Assembly (NCBI RefSeq): GCF_024298865.1
Contig: NZ_CP101161.1
Span: 2,439,227-2,503,226 of the forward strand
From: Halorarius halobius
GTDB lineage: Archaea; Halobacteriota; Halobacteria; Halobacteriales; Haloarculaceae
Direction of reading: 5' to 3'
DNA: 64,000 nucleotides
Below, one piece after another: positions 44,012-51,619 of the stretch. The notes under the pieces are model-generated. The model did no database searches. It saw only the letters and a list, made by a program, of their open reading frames with translations, and was not told where the DNA came from. The number at the start of each line of letters is the position of its first letter. Positions within the stretch are counted from its first letter, which is position 1. The position numbers were made by a program, and so were the translations under genes.

Positions 44012-44221
44012 ATGACCGGCGACCACTCGGCGGACGGGGGACGGATGCTCGCGCGGACGTGGACCATCGCCGCCAACTACCGGACGCCCGCCGACTACGA
44101 CGTCCCCGAGGCGCCGACGTTCCACGGGGAACGGTGCGACGACGGGACCTTCGTCCTCAGCGATTCGGAGTCAGGCGAGACCGTGTTGACGGCGCGTGCG
44201 CCGACGACCGTCCGGCGGTGA
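44012..44221 (+). CDS. Small protein at the end of the cox operon
   Basis: A 69-residue protein starting MTGDHSADGGRMLARTWTIAANY, one base after the coxF stop. The sequence is a short predicted beta-rich domain (DVPEAPTFHGERCDDGTFVLSDSESGETVLTARAP) with a single cysteine. I recognise no family. Its position makes co-transcription with the cox genes likely. No signal or membrane segment is visible, and it is too short for more inference. Confidence 0.6.
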   Translation: MTGDHSADGGRMLARTWTIAANYRTPADYDVPEAPTFHGERCDDGTFVLSDSESGETVLTARAPTTVRR

Positions 44222-44298
44222 ACGCTCCCCGGCTACCTGCTCTCCGCTGTTCGACCTCGTTCGGATGGATTTCAACTATTCGCACGCGGCGGGGCGCC

Positions 44299-44310
44299 GA
44301 AAGCGCTTTC
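44299..44310. promoter_or_regulatory. Perfect 12-base palindrome before the toxin-antitoxin pair
   Basis: GAAAGCGCTTTC is followed immediately by an AT-rich stretch (AGTATGAATATGATATGAG). It lies 25-36 bases before the antitoxin ATG at 44335. Autoregulation by the antitoxin at such a site is typical of the module but inferred here. Confidence 0.5.
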
Positions 44311-44334
44311 AGTATGAATATGATATGAGTATGT

Positions 44335-44601
44335 ATGCGCCGTAGCGAGGAGCGCAAGGTCGGCGAACGGGGGCAGGTCACCCTCCCGAAGGAACTCCGG
44401 GAGAAGTTCGACATTCACGGGGGCGACGACGTACTCGTCCACGAGGAGAACGGGAAAATCACCATCGAGAAGCCGGTGAGCCGAGAGACCCTTGCTGAAG
44501 GCTATCGTCGGTACGCGGCGGAGTCGGAAGCCCTCGAAGAGGAGATGGCCGGCGTGTCCCGCGAGAGCGATCGGTATCTCGGCGATGCGCCGGACTGGTG
44601 A
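44335..44601 (+). CDS. mazE: AbrB/SpoVT-type antitoxin (MazE/VapB-like)
   Basis: An 88-residue antitoxin with an N-terminal swapped-hairpin AbrB DNA-binding domain (ERKVGERGQVTLPKELREKF, then DVLVHEENGKITIEKPV) and a helical, charged C-terminal tail that would wrap the toxin (SRETLAEGYRRYAAESEALEEEMAG). It is 3 bases upstream of the MazF toxin gene. Codon use is visibly less GC-biased than in the cox genes (for example CTTGCTGAAGGC), consistent with recent transfer. Confidence 0.85.
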   Translation: MRRSEERKVGERGQVTLPKELREKFDIHGGDDVLVHEENGKITIEKPVSRETLAEGYRRYAAESEALEEEMAGVSRESDRYLGDAPDW

Positions 44602-44604
44602 GCG

Positions 44605-44958
44605 ATGAACGTTCGACGCGGGGACATCGTTGTCGTCGACCTCGACCCGACGGAAGGCTCGGAGCAGCGGGGAACTCGGCCGTGTCTCGTCGTGCAAAAC
44701 GACGTCGGGAACGAGAACGCTCCGACGACGATCGTCGTCCCGTTCACGACGTCACGGGGAGACCAGCTGTACCCCTTCGAGGTTCTCGTCTCGGCCGACG
44801 AGTGCTCCCTGCAGGAGGACGCCGTCGCCCTCTGCAGTCAGATTCGCACCGTCTCTATCGAGCATCGCATCGCGGACACCGTCGGTTCGATCCCCGACGC
44901 CCGCATGGAGGACGTCGATGATGCACTCGAATACAGCCTCGGTCTGAAAGAGCTCTAG
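44605..44958 (+). CDS. mazF: MazF/PemK-type mRNA endonuclease toxin
   Basis: A 117-residue PemK/MazF toxin, a sequence-specific RNase that inhibits translation when released from its antitoxin. The signature is RRGDIVVVDLDPTEGSEQRGTRPCLVVQND (substrate-binding loop), followed by TTIVVPFTTSRGDQLYPFEV and ALCSQIRTVS. The stop codon interlocks with that of convergent aroQ over CTAG (44955-44958). Target sequence cannot be predicted. Confidence 0.9.
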   Translation: MNVRRGDIVVVDLDPTEGSEQRGTRPCLVVQNDVGNENAPTTIVVPFTTSRGDQLYPFEVLVSADECSLQEDAVALCSQIRTVSIEHRIADTVGSIPDARMEDVDDALEYSLGLKEL

Positions 44959-45260
44959 CGGGACTCCCGCTGTTCGACCTTGTTCAACTCGATGAGCAGT
45001 CGGAACACCGCCTTCACGAGGTTGGAGTCCACGTCGAACCGCTCGGCGTTCTCGCCGGCGCGTTCCATCACCGCCTCCTCCTGTGACTCGTCGGTCGTGG
45101 GGATGTCCCGCTCGCGTTTCACCTCCGCCACGCTCTCCGCGACGTAGGTGCGCTGTGCGATGAGTTCGACGATCTCGCGGTCGATGTTCCGTATCTCCTC
45201 GCGGAGTTCGTCGAGGCTCATCTCCTCCGTGCGCCGTCCGTCTGTGTCCGTGTCAGCCAT
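44955..45260 (-). CDS. aroQ: Chorismate mutase, AroQ type
   Basis: A 101-residue all-helical chorismate mutase converting chorismate to prephenate for phenylalanine and tyrosine. Helix 1 contains SLDELREEIRNIDREIVELIAQR with the active-site Arg pattern, helix 2 YVAESVAEVKRERDIPTTDE, and the last helix VKAVFRLLIELNKVEQRESR. It supplies prephenate for the TyrA at 29447. Its start overlaps the end of aroK by 43 bases, so the two are coupled. Confidence 0.9.
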   Translation of the reverse strand: MADTDTDGRRTEEMSLDELREEIRNIDREIVELIAQRTYVAESVAEVKRERDIPTTDESQEEAVMERAGENAERFDVDSNLVKAVFRLLIELNKVEQRESR

Positions 45261-46063
45261 GTGGTTCCCTCGTAGTCGCGCCAGCGGTCTTCGACCCGTT
45301 CGAGCGTCGCCCGGTCGCCGACGGCCGTGAAGCTCGGTCCCGTCCCCGACAGCGAGACGCCCGCCGCGTCCGGCAGGGCCGCGACCATCGGGGTCGTCGG
45401 GAACTCCAGGGCGGCACAGAACGCGAAGCCGTTGACCGTCATCGCGGTCGCGTACCGGCCGTCGAGTGCGAGCTCCTTCACCAGGTCGGCCATCGGCGCG
45501 ACCCGCTCACAGCGGGCGGCGTCGGCGTCCGCCGAGAACGCCTGCTCGTCTGGCGCGTACACGAGCACGCTGGTCTCGAACGGGTCGTGCGCGAGCAGTT
45601 CGTCGGCGGTGTTGTCCGTCACGGTTACGCCCCCGAGCATGGAGGCGGAGGCGTCGTCGAACGCGCCCGTCACCGTGACGCCGGCCTCGCGGGCGGCGTC
45701 GACGCCGATGCGGCACGCTTCCACCCGCGAGAGCTCCGCGTCGAGCGCGTCGAGCGTCGCCAGCACCGTCGCGTTCGCGGCCGCCGACGAGGACTTGAGG
45801 CCGGCGGCCATCGGCACGTCGCTCTCCGTGCGGACGTGGCCCCCCTCGCCGTCGCCGAACCGGTCGACGACCCGTGCGAAACACGTCTCCACGAGCGTCG
45901 TGTCCGCGTCGGGCGCGCCGGCTATGTCGCCGGTCACCTCGCCGGAGTCGTCGAGCGTCACCTCGGCGCGGGTCCACTCGTCGATGGCGAACGCGGAGCC
46001 GTACCCCGTCGCCAGCGCGTTGAGGACGGTGCCCGCCGCCGGTGCCTCGGCGCGGCCGTGCAT
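45218..46063 (-). CDS. aroK: Archaeal shikimate kinase (GHMP type)
   Basis: A 281-residue shikimate kinase of the GHMP superfamily, the non-homologous archaeal enzyme phosphorylating shikimate. The start MHGRAEAPAAGTVLNALATG at 46063 is the family N-terminus. A Met 8 codons earlier is an alternative. The GHMP phosphate-binding motif is VPMAAGLKSSSAAANATVLATLDAL, and SLSGTGPSFTAVG is motif 3. It overlaps aroQ and precedes it in transcription, so both shikimate steps would be expressed together. Confidence 0.94.
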   Translation of the reverse strand: MHGRAEAPAAGTVLNALATGYGSAFAIDEWTRAEVTLDDSGEVTGDIAGAPDADTTLVETCFARVVDRFGDGEGGHVRTESDVPMAAGLKSSSAAANATVLATLDALDAELSRVEACRIGVDAAREAGVTVTGAFDDASASMLGGVTVTDNTADELLAHDPFETSVLVYAPDEQAFSADADAARCERVAPMADLVKELALDGRYATAMTVNGFAFCAALEFPTTPMVAALPDAAGVSLSGTGPSFTAVGDRATLERVEDRWRDYEGTTWLTRTQTDGARRR

Positions 46064-46145
46064 CACGCGACAGTCTGCCACGGGCACCTAAAGCGATGGC
46101 GGTCGGGGCCGCGCTTGCGAGGCGCTTTTCCGACCGCCCCGCAAA

Positions 46146-46152
46146 GGAGGTG
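46146..46152 (+). promoter_or_regulatory. Strong Shine-Dalgarno sequence
   Basis: GGAGGTG lies just before the ATG at 46155, with a very short spacing of 2-3 bases. It is unusual in a window where many genes appear leaderless. Confidence 0.45.
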
Positions 46153-46154
46153 GT

Positions 46155-46601
46155 ATGAGCCTGCGGAACGACATCGCCCCGGACACCCTCCCTCTCTCGC
46201 TGGAACCGGAGGGCGTCGAGGTGACGTACACGGACGGCCGGAGCGTCTTCTACCACGGGGTCCCCGAGCGGGTCGAGGGCTCGGTCATGTCCGGCCCCGG
46301 CAAGGACGTCCACGTCCTCGTCACCGACCCGACCGAGGAGGAGGGCGTGATGGTGTACGTCAACGACCGGAAGACCCACGACGACATCCTCGAGTCGTCC
46401 GGCGTCGGCCGCGTCGTCGTCGACCGCGAGACGACCGAGTCGCTGTTTCCCGGCGTCGACGTGACGAACCACGGCTACCGCATCGAGGTGAGCGCCGACC
46501 CCGAGGCGGCGCGCGGCCGCGTGTTCGTGTTCGTCGAGGACGAACTCGGCGAGCAGAGCTACGAAATCGTCGGGGTCGACGCGTCCGAGGGCGGCGAGTA
46601 G
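46155..46601 (+). CDS. DUF5796-type haloarchaeal protein
   Basis: A 148-residue protein starting MSLRNDIAPDTLPLSLEPEGV. The sequence, with VFYHGVPERVEGSVMSGPGKDVHVLVTDPTE, VMVYVNDRKTHDDILESSGVGRV and GRVFVFVEDELGEQSYEIVG, matches the DUF5796 family as I remember it. No function is known. It begins 4 bases before the next small gene on the same strand. Confidence 0.82.
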   Translation: MSLRNDIAPDTLPLSLEPEGVEVTYTDGRSVFYHGVPERVEGSVMSGPGKDVHVLVTDPTEEEGVMVYVNDRKTHDDILESSGVGRVVVDRETTESLFPGVDVTNHGYRIEVSADPEAARGRVFVFVEDELGEQSYEIVGVDASEGGE

Positions 46602-46605
46602 TCCC

Positions 46606-46845
46606 GTGCCGCTCTCGAAGCGCTGGCGCGCGCTGGACCGCTCGGCGGTCGACGCCGCGCCGAACCGCTACGGCGTCGTCGAGTTCGGTGCCGACGGCAC
46701 GGTGCGGGCCGTCGAGGCCGGGATGGTCCGCGACGTGCTGAAGGAGGCCGTCGCGTACGGCGACCACGAGCAGGTTCGCTGGGAGACGGCCCAGGACCGC
46801 GAGCACGCAACGCGGCTGGCGGCGGAGCACCGCGACCGCCTCTGA
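46606..46845 (+). CDS. Small protein of unknown function
   Basis: A 79-residue protein starting at the GTG at 46606 (MPLSKRWRALDRSAVDAAPNRYG), 4 bases after the DUF5796 stop. The pattern VVEFGADGTVRAVEAGMVRDVLKEAVAYGDHEQVRWETAQ resembles a small alpha/beta domain found in haloarchaea (perhaps a GIY-YIG-like fold, unchecked). Its stop is directly adjacent to the stop of the convergent zinc-finger gene. Confidence 0.65.
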   Translation: MPLSKRWRALDRSAVDAAPNRYGVVEFGADGTVRAVEAGMVRDVLKEAVAYGDHEQVRWETAQDREHATRLAAEHRDRL

Positions 46846-46980
46846 TTACTGGATGTAGGCTGGTTCCTCGTGGTCGCAACCCCGTTCGTGGTCCTTCGCA
46901 TCGGCTTCGAGGTCGAACATCATTCCACAGCCCTCGCAGACGTACCACGTCGTCCCGTCCCGCTGGGTCTGCTTCACCAT
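46846..46980 (-). CDS. Small zinc-finger protein (possibly DUF7128)
   Basis: A 44-residue protein, MVKQTQRDGTTWYVCEGCG at the start, with a single treble-clef or C2H2-like site: CEGCGMMFD followed by HERGC (Cys, Cys, His, Cys) and ending EEPAYIQ. The pattern is reminiscent of the haloarchaeal DUF7128 family, from memory only. It is convergent with the 79-residue gene with zero bases between the stop codons, and divergent from cdc48. Confidence 0.75.
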   Translation of the reverse strand: MVKQTQRDGTTWYVCEGCGMMFDLEADAKDHERGCDHEEPAYIQ

Positions 46981-47170
46981 GTGGGGGTATCGACCAGCAT
47001 CGGCTAAAGGCGTTTCTCCGGTCAGCGGCCCGGCGGTGAGCGGGCGAGCCCGTGGGATACCGTTCCGGGGCATCTTCGGCGGCCGCCGCCGACTGCCGCC
47101 TCTCCCCGTCAGCGGGCGAGACTGGGTCCCCGCCGGTGGGTTGAAGCGCGCGCCGCCCGTGGCTTCGTGC

Positions 47171-49285
47171 ATGAGCGACGAGGGGGTCCGTCTCCCCGTG
47201 AAAGCCGCCGAGAAGCGCGACGCCGGCCGCGGCGTGGCACGCCTCCCCGAGTCGGCCCGCCAGCAGTTGGGCGTCCTCTCGGGCGACACCGTCGTCGTCG
47301 AGGGGAGTCGGCAGGCCGTCGCGAAGGTCTGGCCCGGCGTCGACGAGGGGGTGGTCCGTATCGACGCCGACACCCGCGCGAACGCCGGCGTCACCGTCGG
47401 CGACGAGGTGTGGGTCCGGCGCGTCTCGGTCCGGGACGCCCGCCGCGTGACGCTCGACGTGAGCGAGGAACTGCCCGACGACGCAGACGACCTGCTGACG
47501 CGGGCACTGCTCGACCGGCCGCTCCGTGCCGGCGACCGGGTCCACGTCGAGACCGCGGACCTGCAGGCGACGGTCCGCTCGACCGACCCCGACGGCGTGG
47601 TGAAGGTAACCGAGCGCACCCATCTCGACGTGCGTGGGAACGACGCCGGGCAGACGCCCCAGGGCGGCACCACGACGAGCGAGCCGTCCGGCGGGGACGA
47701 CTCGGCCGGCTCCCGGCCCCGGGCGGGCGGCGTCGCCTACGAGGACATCGGCGGTCTCGACGACGAACTCGACCTCGTGCGCGAGATGATCGAACTCCCG
47801 CTGACGGAGCCGGAGCTGTTCCGGCAGGTCGGCGTCGACCCGCCGAAGGGCGTCCTGCTGTACGGGCCCCCCGGCACGGGGAAGACGCTCATCGCGCGGG
47901 CCGTCGCCAACGAGGTCGACGCGCAGTTCCTCGTCATCAACGGCCCCGAGATCGTCTCGAAGTACAAGGGCGACAGCGAACAGCGGCTCCGCGAGGTGTT
48001 CGACGAGGCGACGGCGAACCAGCCGGCCATCGTGTTCATCGACGAACTCGACGCCATCGCGGGCGAGCGCGACGAGGACGCCGACATGGAGAACCGCCTC
48101 GTCGCGCAACTGCTCACCCTGCTTGACGGACTCGAGGACCGGGGACAGGTCATCGTCATCGGGGCGACGAACCGCGTCGACAGCGTCGACCCCGCGCTCC
48201 GTCGCGGCGGGCGCTTCGACCGCGAGATAGAGATAGGCGCGCCCGACGAGCGGGGTCGCCGCGAGATACTGGAGGTACAGACCCGCGGGATGCCGCTCGG
48301 CGAGGACGTGGACCTCGACCGACTGGCCGGGCGCACCCACGGGTTCGTCGGCGCGGACGTGAAGACGCTGACCCAGGAGGCGGCGATGGCGGCGCTCCGC
48401 GAGCGGGCGGACCGCGACCCGCTGGAAGTGCGGTGGGCGGACTTCGAGGCGGCGTTGGCGGCCGTCGACCCGAGCGCGATGCGCGAGTACGTCGCCGAGG
48501 CGCCGGCGGTCACGTTCGCGGACGTGGGCGGACTCTCGCGAGCCAAGGAGCAACTCCGCGAGACGGTCGAGTGGCCCCTGCTGTACGGCCCGCTGTTCGA
48601 GGCCGCAAAGACCGAGCCGCCGTCGGGCATCCTCCTGCACGGGCCCCCCGGCACGGGCAAGACCCTGCTGGCGCGGGCGCTGGCGGGCGAGACGGGCGTC
48701 AACTTCATCCACGTCGCCGGCCCGGAACTGCTGGACCGCTACGTCGGCGAGTCCGAGAAGTCGGTGCGTGAGGTGTTCGACCGGGCGCGACAGGCCGCGC
48801 CCGCCATCGTCTTCTTCGACGAGATAGACGCCATCGCCGCGAAACGGGGCGACGGCGAGGAGGTGACCGAACGGGTCGTCTCCCAACTGCTGACCGAGAT
48901 GGACAACGCCGCCGACAATCCCAACGTGGTGGTGCTGGCCGCGACCAATCGAAAGGACGCACTCGACCCCGCTCTGCTCCGGCCGGGGCGGCTGGAGACC
49001 CACGTCGAGGTGCCCGACCCCGACGCCGAGGGGCGACGGGCCATCCTCCGGGTCCACACCGAGGGGAAGCCGCTGGGCGAGGACGTGGACCTGGAGGCGC
49101 TGGCCCACGAGACGGTGGGCTACTCGGGGGCCGACGTCGCGGCGCTGGTCCGGGCGGCGTCGATGCGGGCCATCCGCGACGTGGCGGAGGGTGTCAACCC
49201 CGACGAGGCCAACGAGCGGGCCGACGACGTGGTCGTGCGGGCGGCCCACTTCGAGACGGCGATGGCCGAGTTGGGCCGGGATTAG
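47171..49285 (+). CDS. cdc48: CDC48/VCP-type AAA+ ATPase
   Basis: A 704-residue double-ring unfoldase of the CDC48/p97 family. The N-domain (residues 8-155, VRLPVKAAEKRDAGRGVARL...) is the double-psi barrel type. Walker A GPPGTGKT is at 232-239 (D1) and 491-498 (D2). Walker B segments are IVFIDELDAIAGER (D1) and IVFFDEIDAIAAKR (D2). The pore and sensor motifs LLDRYVGESEKSVRE and VLAATNRKDALDPALLRPGR are intact. The long linker at 155-188 is Gly/Ser/Asp rich. It likely extracts or unfolds proteins for degradation. Haloarchaea carry several paralogues. The stop interlocks with that of the convergent permease gene over TTAG (49282-49285). Confidence 0.95.
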   Translation: MSDEGVRLPVKAAEKRDAGRGVARLPESARQQLGVLSGDTVVVEGSRQAVAKVWPGVDEGVVRIDADTRANAGVTVGDEVWVRRVSVRDARRVTLDVSEELPDDADDLLTRALLDRPLRAGDRVHVETADLQATVRSTDPDGVVKVTERTHLDVRGNDAGQTPQGGTTTSEPSGGDDSAGSRPRAGGVAYEDIGGLDDELDLVREMIELPLTEPELFRQVGVDPPKGVLLYGPPGTGKTLIARAVANEVDAQFLVINGPEIVSKYKGDSEQRLREVFDEATANQPAIVFIDELDAIAGERDEDADMENRLVAQLLTLLDGLEDRGQVIVIGATNRVDSVDPALRRGGRFDREIEIGAPDERGRREILEVQTRGMPLGEDVDLDRLAGRTHGFVGADVKTLTQEAAMAALRERADRDPLEVRWADFEAALAAVDPSAMREYVAEAPAVTFADVGGLSRAKEQLRETVEWPLLYGPLFEAAKTEPPSGILLHGPPGTGKTLLARALAGETGVNFIHVAGPELLDRYVGESEKSVREVFDRARQAAPAIVFFDEIDAIAAKRGDGEEVTERVVSQLLTEMDNAADNPNVVVLAATNRKDALDPALLRPGRLETHVEVPDPDAEGRRAILRVHTEGKPLGEDVDLEALAHETVGYSGADVAALVRAASMRAIRDVAEGVNPDEANERADDVVVRAAHFETAMAELGRD

Positions 49286-50298
49286 CTCTCCCCGCCGACC
49301 CGCGGGTCGAGCGAGGCGTACGCCACGTCCTGCAGGAGGTTACCGGCGATGCCGACGAGGACGACGACCATCGTCGCGCCGAGCACCACTGGCAGGTCGC
49401 GCGACTGGATGGCCTGGAGCGTGACGGTGCCGAGCCCCCGGATGTTGAACACCGCCTCGATGACGTAGATGTTCAACACCAGGACGGCGAGCATCTCGGT
49501 GAAGAACAGCGACACCATCGGGATGGCGGCGTTCCGGAGGACGTGGCCCGCGACCCGGAGGTTGCTCGACCCCTTCGCGCGAAGCAGTTTCACGAACTCC
49601 GAGCCGACGTACTCCAGCGACTGCGCGCGGGCGTAGCGGGCCTGCCCGGCCAGCAGACTCGTCGCCAGCACCAGCGCCGCCGGCACCATGTGCAGGAGCA
49701 CGTACGGCGACAGCGGGTCGGTCCCGCCCGGCAACGGTTCGCCGCTGGACGCGAGGCCGGGCGCGCTCCCGATGACCGACAGTTCGTAGACGAGGAAGAA
49801 GAACGCTATCTGGCCGAACCAGAAGTTCGGGAAGCTCATCCCGACGTACGCGCTCGTCGCGGCGACGCGGTCCTTCCAGGAGCCGTGGTTGATGGCCGCG
49901 AACACGCCGACGCCGAGTCCGACCAGCACCGACAACACCATCGCGGGCACGACGTACAGCGCGGTGTACGGGAGTGCCGACCCCAGTATCCCGAGCACCG
50001 GCTGGTCCGACCGGAAGGAGGTGCCCCAGTCGAGCGTGGTCACGTCGACGAGCCACCGGAGGTATCGCTCGTGGAGCGGGTCGTCGAGGTTCCGCGCCTC
50101 GCGGTACGCCTCGACGGCCGCCTGCACCTGCGCCTCGTCGCCGCCGCTCTGTCGTGCGGCCTCCCATGCCACCGACGCCTCGCCGGGGTCCGGCGGCACC
50201 GCGACGAACAGAAACGCCACGGAGACGACGAGATACACCGCCACGACCGCGAACCCGACACGCCGGAGGAGGAACGCCGCACGGCTCACCGTCGCCAC
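49282..50298 (-). CDS. dppB1: Peptide-type ABC transporter permease (DppB-like), copy 1
   Basis: A 338-residue integral membrane subunit of a dipeptide/oligopeptide/nickel-type ABC importer. It has an N-terminal membrane helix (FLLRRVGFAVVAVYLVVSVAFLFVAV), a periplasmic stretch with LDDPLHERYLRWLVDV and LDWGTSFRS (DppB hallmark), then five further hydrophobic segments. The EAA-loop contact helix is GSEFVKLLRAKGSSNLRVAGHVLRNAAIP. It is homologous to copy 2 at 51620-52654. It is divergent from dppC1 across a promoter region with a palindrome. Confidence 0.9.
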   Translation of the reverse strand: MATVSRAAFLLRRVGFAVVAVYLVVSVAFLFVAVPPDPGEASVAWEAARQSGGDEAQVQAAVEAYREARNLDDPLHERYLRWLVDVTTLDWGTSFRSDQPVLGILGSALPYTALYVVPAMVLSVLVGLGVGVFAAINHGSWKDRVAATSAYVGMSFPNFWFGQIAFFFLVYELSVIGSAPGLASSGEPLPGGTDPLSPYVLLHMVPAALVLATSLLAGQARYARAQSLEYVGSEFVKLLRAKGSSNLRVAGHVLRNAAIPMVSLFFTEMLAVLVLNIYVIEAVFNIRGLGTVTLQAIQSRDLPVVLGATMVVVLVGIAGNLLQDVAYASLDPRVGGES

Positions 50299-50345
50299 CC
50301 GCTCCGTTCCATGCCGCGAGTCGAGCGGTGGCGGGGGCTAAACGC

Positions 50346-50382
50346 TTACTAAAATCCTGATTTCACCGTGTGGTGGATTTTT
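50346..50382. promoter_or_regulatory. Operator-like element, copy 1
   Basis: In the dppB1/dppC1 divergent gap, TTACTAAAATCCTGATTTCACC leads into the imperfect inverted repeat TTCACC-GTGT-GGTGGA (50362-50377) and a T-rich TATA-like stretch. It matches copy 2 at 52677-52713 at 28 of 37 aligned bases, counted by eye. Confidence 0.6.
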
Positions 50383-50443
50383 GAGGGGTCGTCTCCCACC
50401 GACGGCCGATGCGGGAACGGGCGCGGCGTCGGCGGTGGTTCCG

Positions 50444-51610
50444 GTGAGCGACGGCACCGAGCGGGCCCGCTTCGAGCAGGTCGACTGGGACCGACAGGGG
50501 CGGCGAGGCGTCCCCCGCCCCTCCCGGTGGACGCTGGCGGGTCTCGGACTGTATCTCCTGCTCGCGGCGGCGTTCTGCTACGACTACGTCTTCGTCACGC
50601 AGGTCCGCCCGCTCGTCGGGACCTGGGACCCTCGGGCGCTGGAGTGGCTGTTCCTGCTCGGGAGCGTCACGCTCGTCGTCGGGGGTGTGTTCCCGATGCT
50701 GAAGCGGCCGGCCCGCACCCGCGAGCGGCTGGCCGAACTCGCGGAGAGCCGCGCGGCGGTGGTCGCCGTCGGCTACCTGACGCTGTTTTTCGGGCTCGGA
50801 CTGGTGGGGCCGCTCGTCCACCCCAGCCCGGAGATAGACGTCCTGCTGGCGTTCAACCCGCCCGTCGGCTTCTCCGTCGACCAGTACACCGCCAGACAGT
50901 GCGTCGGCCCCGTCGTCGACGGGCGGTGTCAGGGGACGCTCGCGTACCCGCTGGGGACGAACGGCGACGGCAAGAGCGTGTTCTGGCTGTCGGTGTACGC
51001 GATGCGGGTCGCGCTCGTCGTCGCCGTCGTGACGACGGCCATCATCGTCCCCATCGCCACCGCCGTCGGCACCGTCGCCGGCTACGTCGGCGGGTGGGCC
51101 GACGACCTGCTGATGCGCTACGTCGAGATACAGCAGACGGTGCCCGCGTTCCTCGTGTACGTCATCCTCGCCTTCTACTTCCTGAAGACGCTGTATCTCA
51201 TCGTCATCGTGTTCGGCCTGCTGGGGTGGGGCGGCGTCGCCCGCGTGGTCCGCGCGGAGACCATCCAGCGGAAGGAGGCGCCGTTCGTCACCGCCGCCCG
51301 CTCCGACGGTGCCTCGCATCTCCGCGTGCTCGTCCGCCACGTCGTCCCCAACGTCTCCAACAGCGTCGTCACCGCGGTCACCGTCCAGATTCCGACGCTC
51401 ATCATCGCGGAGGCGTCGGTGTCGTTCCTGCAGTTGGGCGACGTGGACCGCTACTCGTTCGGGCGTATCATCGCGGACGCGTTCGGCCGCATCGGCTTCA
51501 TGGAGACGTGGTGGACGTTCACCCTGCCTGCACTCTTGCTTGCCGGTGCGGTGCTGTCGTTCAACGTGCTGGGCGACGCGCTCCGGGACGTGCTCGACCC
51601 GCGTGGGTAG
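50444..51610 (+). CDS. dppC1: Peptide-type ABC transporter permease (DppC-like), copy 1
   Basis: A 388-residue DppC-type permease. I chose the GTG at 50444 (VSDGTERARFEQVDWDRQG) because copy 2 begins with the matching VSDAPARFETVEWESLG at 52774. Two or three additional N-terminal membrane segments (LAGLGLYLLLAAAFCYDYVF, LFLLGSVTLVVGGVFPML, AVVAVGYLTLFFGLGLVGPLV) precede the usual core. The EAA helix is APFVTAARSDGASHLRVLVRHVVPN. An extracellular loop (about 145-175) has a Cys pair. It is convergent with dppB2 (9 bases apart). Confidence 0.88.
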   Translation: MSDGTERARFEQVDWDRQGRRGVPRPSRWTLAGLGLYLLLAAAFCYDYVFVTQVRPLVGTWDPRALEWLFLLGSVTLVVGGVFPMLKRPARTRERLAELAESRAAVVAVGYLTLFFGLGLVGPLVHPSPEIDVLLAFNPPVGFSVDQYTARQCVGPVVDGRCQGTLAYPLGTNGDGKSVFWLSVYAMRVALVVAVVTTAIIVPIATAVGTVAGYVGGWADDLLMRYVEIQQTVPAFLVYVILAFYFLKTLYLIVIVFGLLGWGGVARVVRAETIQRKEAPFVTAARSDGASHLRVLVRHVVPNVSNSVVTAVTVQIPTLIIAEASVSFLQLGDVDRYSFGRIIADAFGRIGFMETWWTFTLPALLLAGAVLSFNVLGDALRDVLDPRG

Positions 51611-51619
51611 CGTCCACCG

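Noticed and set aside
46559..49249. Long minus-strand frame opposite cdc48
   Set aside because: Antisense to two intact AAA modules; no start or domain support.
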